From the NCBI GenBank assembly GCA_014529385.2, contig CM043947.1:96754036-96816035 (forward strand): 62,000 nt of DNA. The letters run 5' to 3'. A model generated the notes under the pieces. It saw nothing but the letters and a program-made list of their open reading frames with translations. It searched no databases and was not told the origin of the DNA. Made by a program: the position numbers and the translations under genes. Positions 59,561 through 62,000 of this stretch are shown piece after piece (position 1 is the first letter of the stretch; each line of letters starts with the position of its first letter). Source of the stretch: Adiantum capillus-veneris. Its lineage: Eukaryota > Streptophyta > Polypodiopsida > Polypodiales > Pteridaceae.

Positions 59561-61835
59561 GAATGAGATGGTCAGTGGTACATCCATCACAGAACCCAAA
59601 AAGTTTTACTCGTCCTCCTTTGTTTGGACAAACTCTTGCCCAATGATCACCGCCACATTCATATCATGGTCCTACAGGGGGTGGAGAAGCTTGTGGAGCC
59701 TCCAGCGATTGTCCTTCTCTAGGAGGATACCCCCTAGGTTTTTTGTAGCCCTGGTTTTCCATGAACATAAGCATATTTTCATCGACCAAGTAATGGTTTT
59801 AGTTGGTTGTGCTATGTATGAGGGCTCGGGCATCTCTTCAGGAATTATCCATGGATTGTGTCCCTCTAGAGCATATGCATTCCCATCAAATCCCCTCTCG
59901 TAGGTATTGTTTGAATCTTCCCGATACGAGACTACTTGGACCATACTCTGATCAGAAGGTTGTTCTATGGGTTGGGAAATCCATACCATAGCCCTATTTT
60001 CCTGGGGTAAGGGAGGTTGATGTCCCAACACAGGTTGAGGTTTTTCCTGACCTAGGATTGGATTATTTAGCCCTACTTGGTACCTTGGAGGGGGTGGAAA
60101 TTGTTTCCCTCCATGTGGTCCATATTGTATCTCTCTAACATAGTTCCAATTGTAGAACCATTCATGGGTTTCATGGTTTGTCCATTTTTATTCGGTAGCA
60201 CACCACTTCAATTCTTGCTGTGCATTTCCTCTTGGCCTTTGTTGAAGGTTTCATCACTAGGCTGGATGATCTCCTCCACAAGTGTTGCATTTTTGGGTGG
60301 GCGGTTGTTATGTGTTTGGGTTCGTCCTGTCTCCTTGGTTTATCCTTCTGATCACTTCCTTGATCATTTGATCAACGTTCGGCACAGCTCGGGCCCACCC
60401 AATTTTGTCATGGACTCACTAGTGGTTGAAGAGGTGCTACTTATTTCCTGATATGTGTCTTCAGTCACCTACTCATATGCCTTGCAATTATCTACGAGAT
60501 ACAATGCCTCTTTCGTGACTTGCTCAAAAGTTACACATGCCTTCAAGTGCAAGTCCTTTTTGAGCGTGTCATTTTGCAATCTTTCTATGAAGAGGACTGA
60601 CAGTCTTTCATCCTGAGGTAGTTCTCAAGCAGGGCATATTTCTATATACTGCTTGAAATGAAGCAATGCTTTCTTCACTTTCTCTTTCTCCTTTTGCCTA
60701 AATGCATAGATCTGGGAGATAATGTTATGCTTGATCCCCCTCTTTGAGAATTCCTCAGCAAACTCTTGGAGAAGTTGCTCAATACTTGGGAATTCCAAGT
60801 TATTTAAATGTTGGAACCAAGTCAAAGTAGTCCCTTCTAGTGTCAACTCAAAACCTTCATATTGAGTATGAAAATCAGTTACCTATTCCACTCTCAACAC
60901 TTGTTTGAAGATCAAAACATGGGCATACGGATCTAGTTTTTGGATACACATTTTGCCACCTGAGATGGTCGCATACATCTGGCCTCTGCAACCATTCTAA
61001 CAACACCTGGTCTTCCTGGTATGGTTTCTCTAGGTTCATAATCTCCTCTTCATACTACCAGTGGTATCCTATCCACTATACGTTCGTCAAGTCAATCTTG
61101 CGTAATAGTTGGAGGGATTCTAGTGGTGTAAGTGATATCAGGAACAATACTACCCCTATGTGTGTTCATGGGAGCCCTAAACGCAATTGATCCTAAAGGC
61201 CGTGTGTTTGGGGCTCTTCCATGTCCAAAAGACTCCTCCACCCTGGTTCTCAGTGGGCTGACATGTACAGTCTCAGGTCTTGTGTGAGTAGTCATGGGTT
61301 TTACCTCTTCCGGATTTACATAGTACTGGTGGAGTGGTCCCCTAAAATATGTATATCTGTCTAATTCCTTACGATCCATTGGAGAGTACTTTTGGCCATA
61401 ATTGTCTATTATGACCACCTGAATACTTCTCCCCTCTATGTACATGTAAACATAGAGGTTTTTACGGTCAGTCAGTTCCTTGATGTGGGGTCGTCACATT
61501 TGTAATAGAGTGTTTGTTCTCCATTATTGAACTTATATAGCCGCACATACATGTTGTCTGTATTAAGGTGTTCTATCTCATTGGTGTGTCTAAGTACCGT
61601 GTTTTGTTTCTCCATTTTGGGTGGCTCATCGGCCAGCTAGTTATCTACCTTGTCCTTGGTAGTCATCCCCCATTTATCCACAATAAAAGGGTTATGAACC
61701 ATTAGGTACATCATTCCCTCTTGGTCGAAATATCTATCCCCGTCATAATCGACATCTACAAGGTCTCTGAGCTTCCTCGACATATTTTCCAACTTAACAC
61801 AGTAGCGGTCCATTCCATCCTTATAGATTTTGGCC
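59561..61835 (-). pseudogene. gypsy-2 gag with two CX2CX3HX4C zinc knuckles
   Basis: N-terminal part KAKIYKDGMDRYCVKLENMS and DYDGDRYFDQEGMMYLMVHN (61,835-61,637), MYIEGRSIQVVIIDNYGQKY (61,445). The gag core is MTLEGTTLTWFQHLNNLEFP, EFAEEFSKRGIKHNIISQIY, AFRQKEKEKVKKALLHFKQY (60,846-60,625), the usual Retrotrans_gag pattern (L-x-G-x-x-x-x-W-F). It continues LSVLFIERLQNDTLKKDLHL. Two knuckles follow: *YECGGDHWARVC (TGA at 59666-59664 in place of the first Cys) and CDGCTTDHLILHC. Both have three, not four, residues before His. Open over 59,672-60,031 (Gln/Pro-rich). Many stops elsewhere. Confidence 0.8.
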
Positions 61836-61839
61836 TTAA

Positions 61840-62000
61840 CACTAGAATGGTAACATGACACTTTTATGTCCTTGGATACTTTTGTGTCCTGTTAAGTGAC
61901 CATTTTGCTTGAATTATTTGAAGAGTATGAAAATGAATTTCTAGGTGCTATATATCCACAAAGTTGCCTTATGAGCTAAAAAAAACTTAGCATGTTTTTT
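61840..62000. mobile_element. second piggyBac-like element, left end (runs off window)
   Basis: After TTAA at 61836-61839, CACTAGAATGGTAACATGAC and the next 140 bases match the left end of the element at 57,158 with only a few differences (for example GGACAC to GGATAC, and GAGCTGAG to GAGCTAAA). Same orientation. It interrupts gypsy-2 gag (KAKIYKDGMDRYC lies at its border). Confidence 0.8.

Larger units (their letters stand above)
52708..61835 (-). mobile_element. gypsy-2: minus-strand Ty3/gypsy element (gag to integrase), interrupted
   Basis: Reads leftward: gag (61.8-59.2 kb), pre-protease and protease (59.1-56.5 kb, split by a TTAA-flanked insertion), RT (55.8-54.6 kb), RNase H (54.35-54.1 kb) and integrase (53.6-52.7 kb). 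It resumes at 35,466. Order gag-PR-RT-RH-INT marks Ty3/gypsy. No second RNase H was noticed, unlike gypsy-1. LTRs were not identified: the 5' one lies beyond the window and the 3' one would lie left of 35 kb. Many stops and shifts. Confidence 0.85.

Overview
This window looks like nuclear DNA from a land plant with a large, repeat-rich genome. The evidence is AT-rich sequence, long (GA)n, (CT)n and (GT)n microsatellites, Ty3/gypsy elements of the dual-RNase H (Tat-type) kind, a Ty1/copia element primed by initiator tRNA-Met, a LINE, a MULE-type transposase with short GT-AG introns, and a plant RH20-like DEAD-box helicase retrocopy. The flavour of the retroelement proteins suggests a fern or lycophyte, but that is recollection and cannot be proved from the window. 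No intact host gene was found. Nearly everything is transposon, decayed coding sequence or tandem repeat.

Layout. 1-1,886 (minus) is a MULE/SWIM-type transposase gene with two recognisable introns and one in-frame stop, cut by the window edge. Compound microsatellites (1.9-2.4 and 3.9 kb) follow, then a decayed LINE reverse transcriptase (4.2-5.25 kb, minus), about 2.5 kb without recognisable genes, 74-bp and about 400-bp tandem repeats, the 3' end of an LTR element (polypurine tract near 9.17 kb, minus), a processed DEAD-box helicase pseudogene (9.3-10.3 kb, minus) and a gypsy protease fragment (11.2-12.2 kb, minus).

From about 13.5 to 32.3 kb the window is dominated by an unusual degenerate tandem array. 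Its recurring core is a perfect palindrome, CTATGGCCCTAGGGCCATAG, embedded in three different higher-order unit types (about 160-350 bp, about 400-520 bp and 61 bp). Decayed, once-spliced coding sequence of unknown family (21.1-25.4 kb, minus) and a possible NIF/FCP1-type phosphatase fragment (15.1-15.3 kb, minus) lie within or beside it. This array is the best candidate for something undescribed.

From 34 to 62 kb the window is a set of nested transposons. A minus-strand gypsy element (gypsy-2; gag, zinc knuckles, protease, RT, RNase H and integrase spread over 61.8-52.7 kb, resuming at 35.47-35.16 kb) is split inside its integrase by a plus-strand Tat-type gypsy element with about 1.1-kb LTRs (gypsy-1; 35,467-52,707). 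Gypsy-1 is itself interrupted by a third gypsy fragment (about 39.7-43.2 kb, carrying a small inverted-repeat element), by a hAT-type MITE with a perfect 8-bp target duplication (43,755-44,111), and by a copia element with matching LTRs, PBS and PPT (44,297-49,467). Gypsy-2 also carries two near-identical non-autonomous insertions flanked by TTAA with CACTAG termini (57,158-58,496 and 61,840 to the window end), which look piggyBac-like, a type rarely reported in plants.
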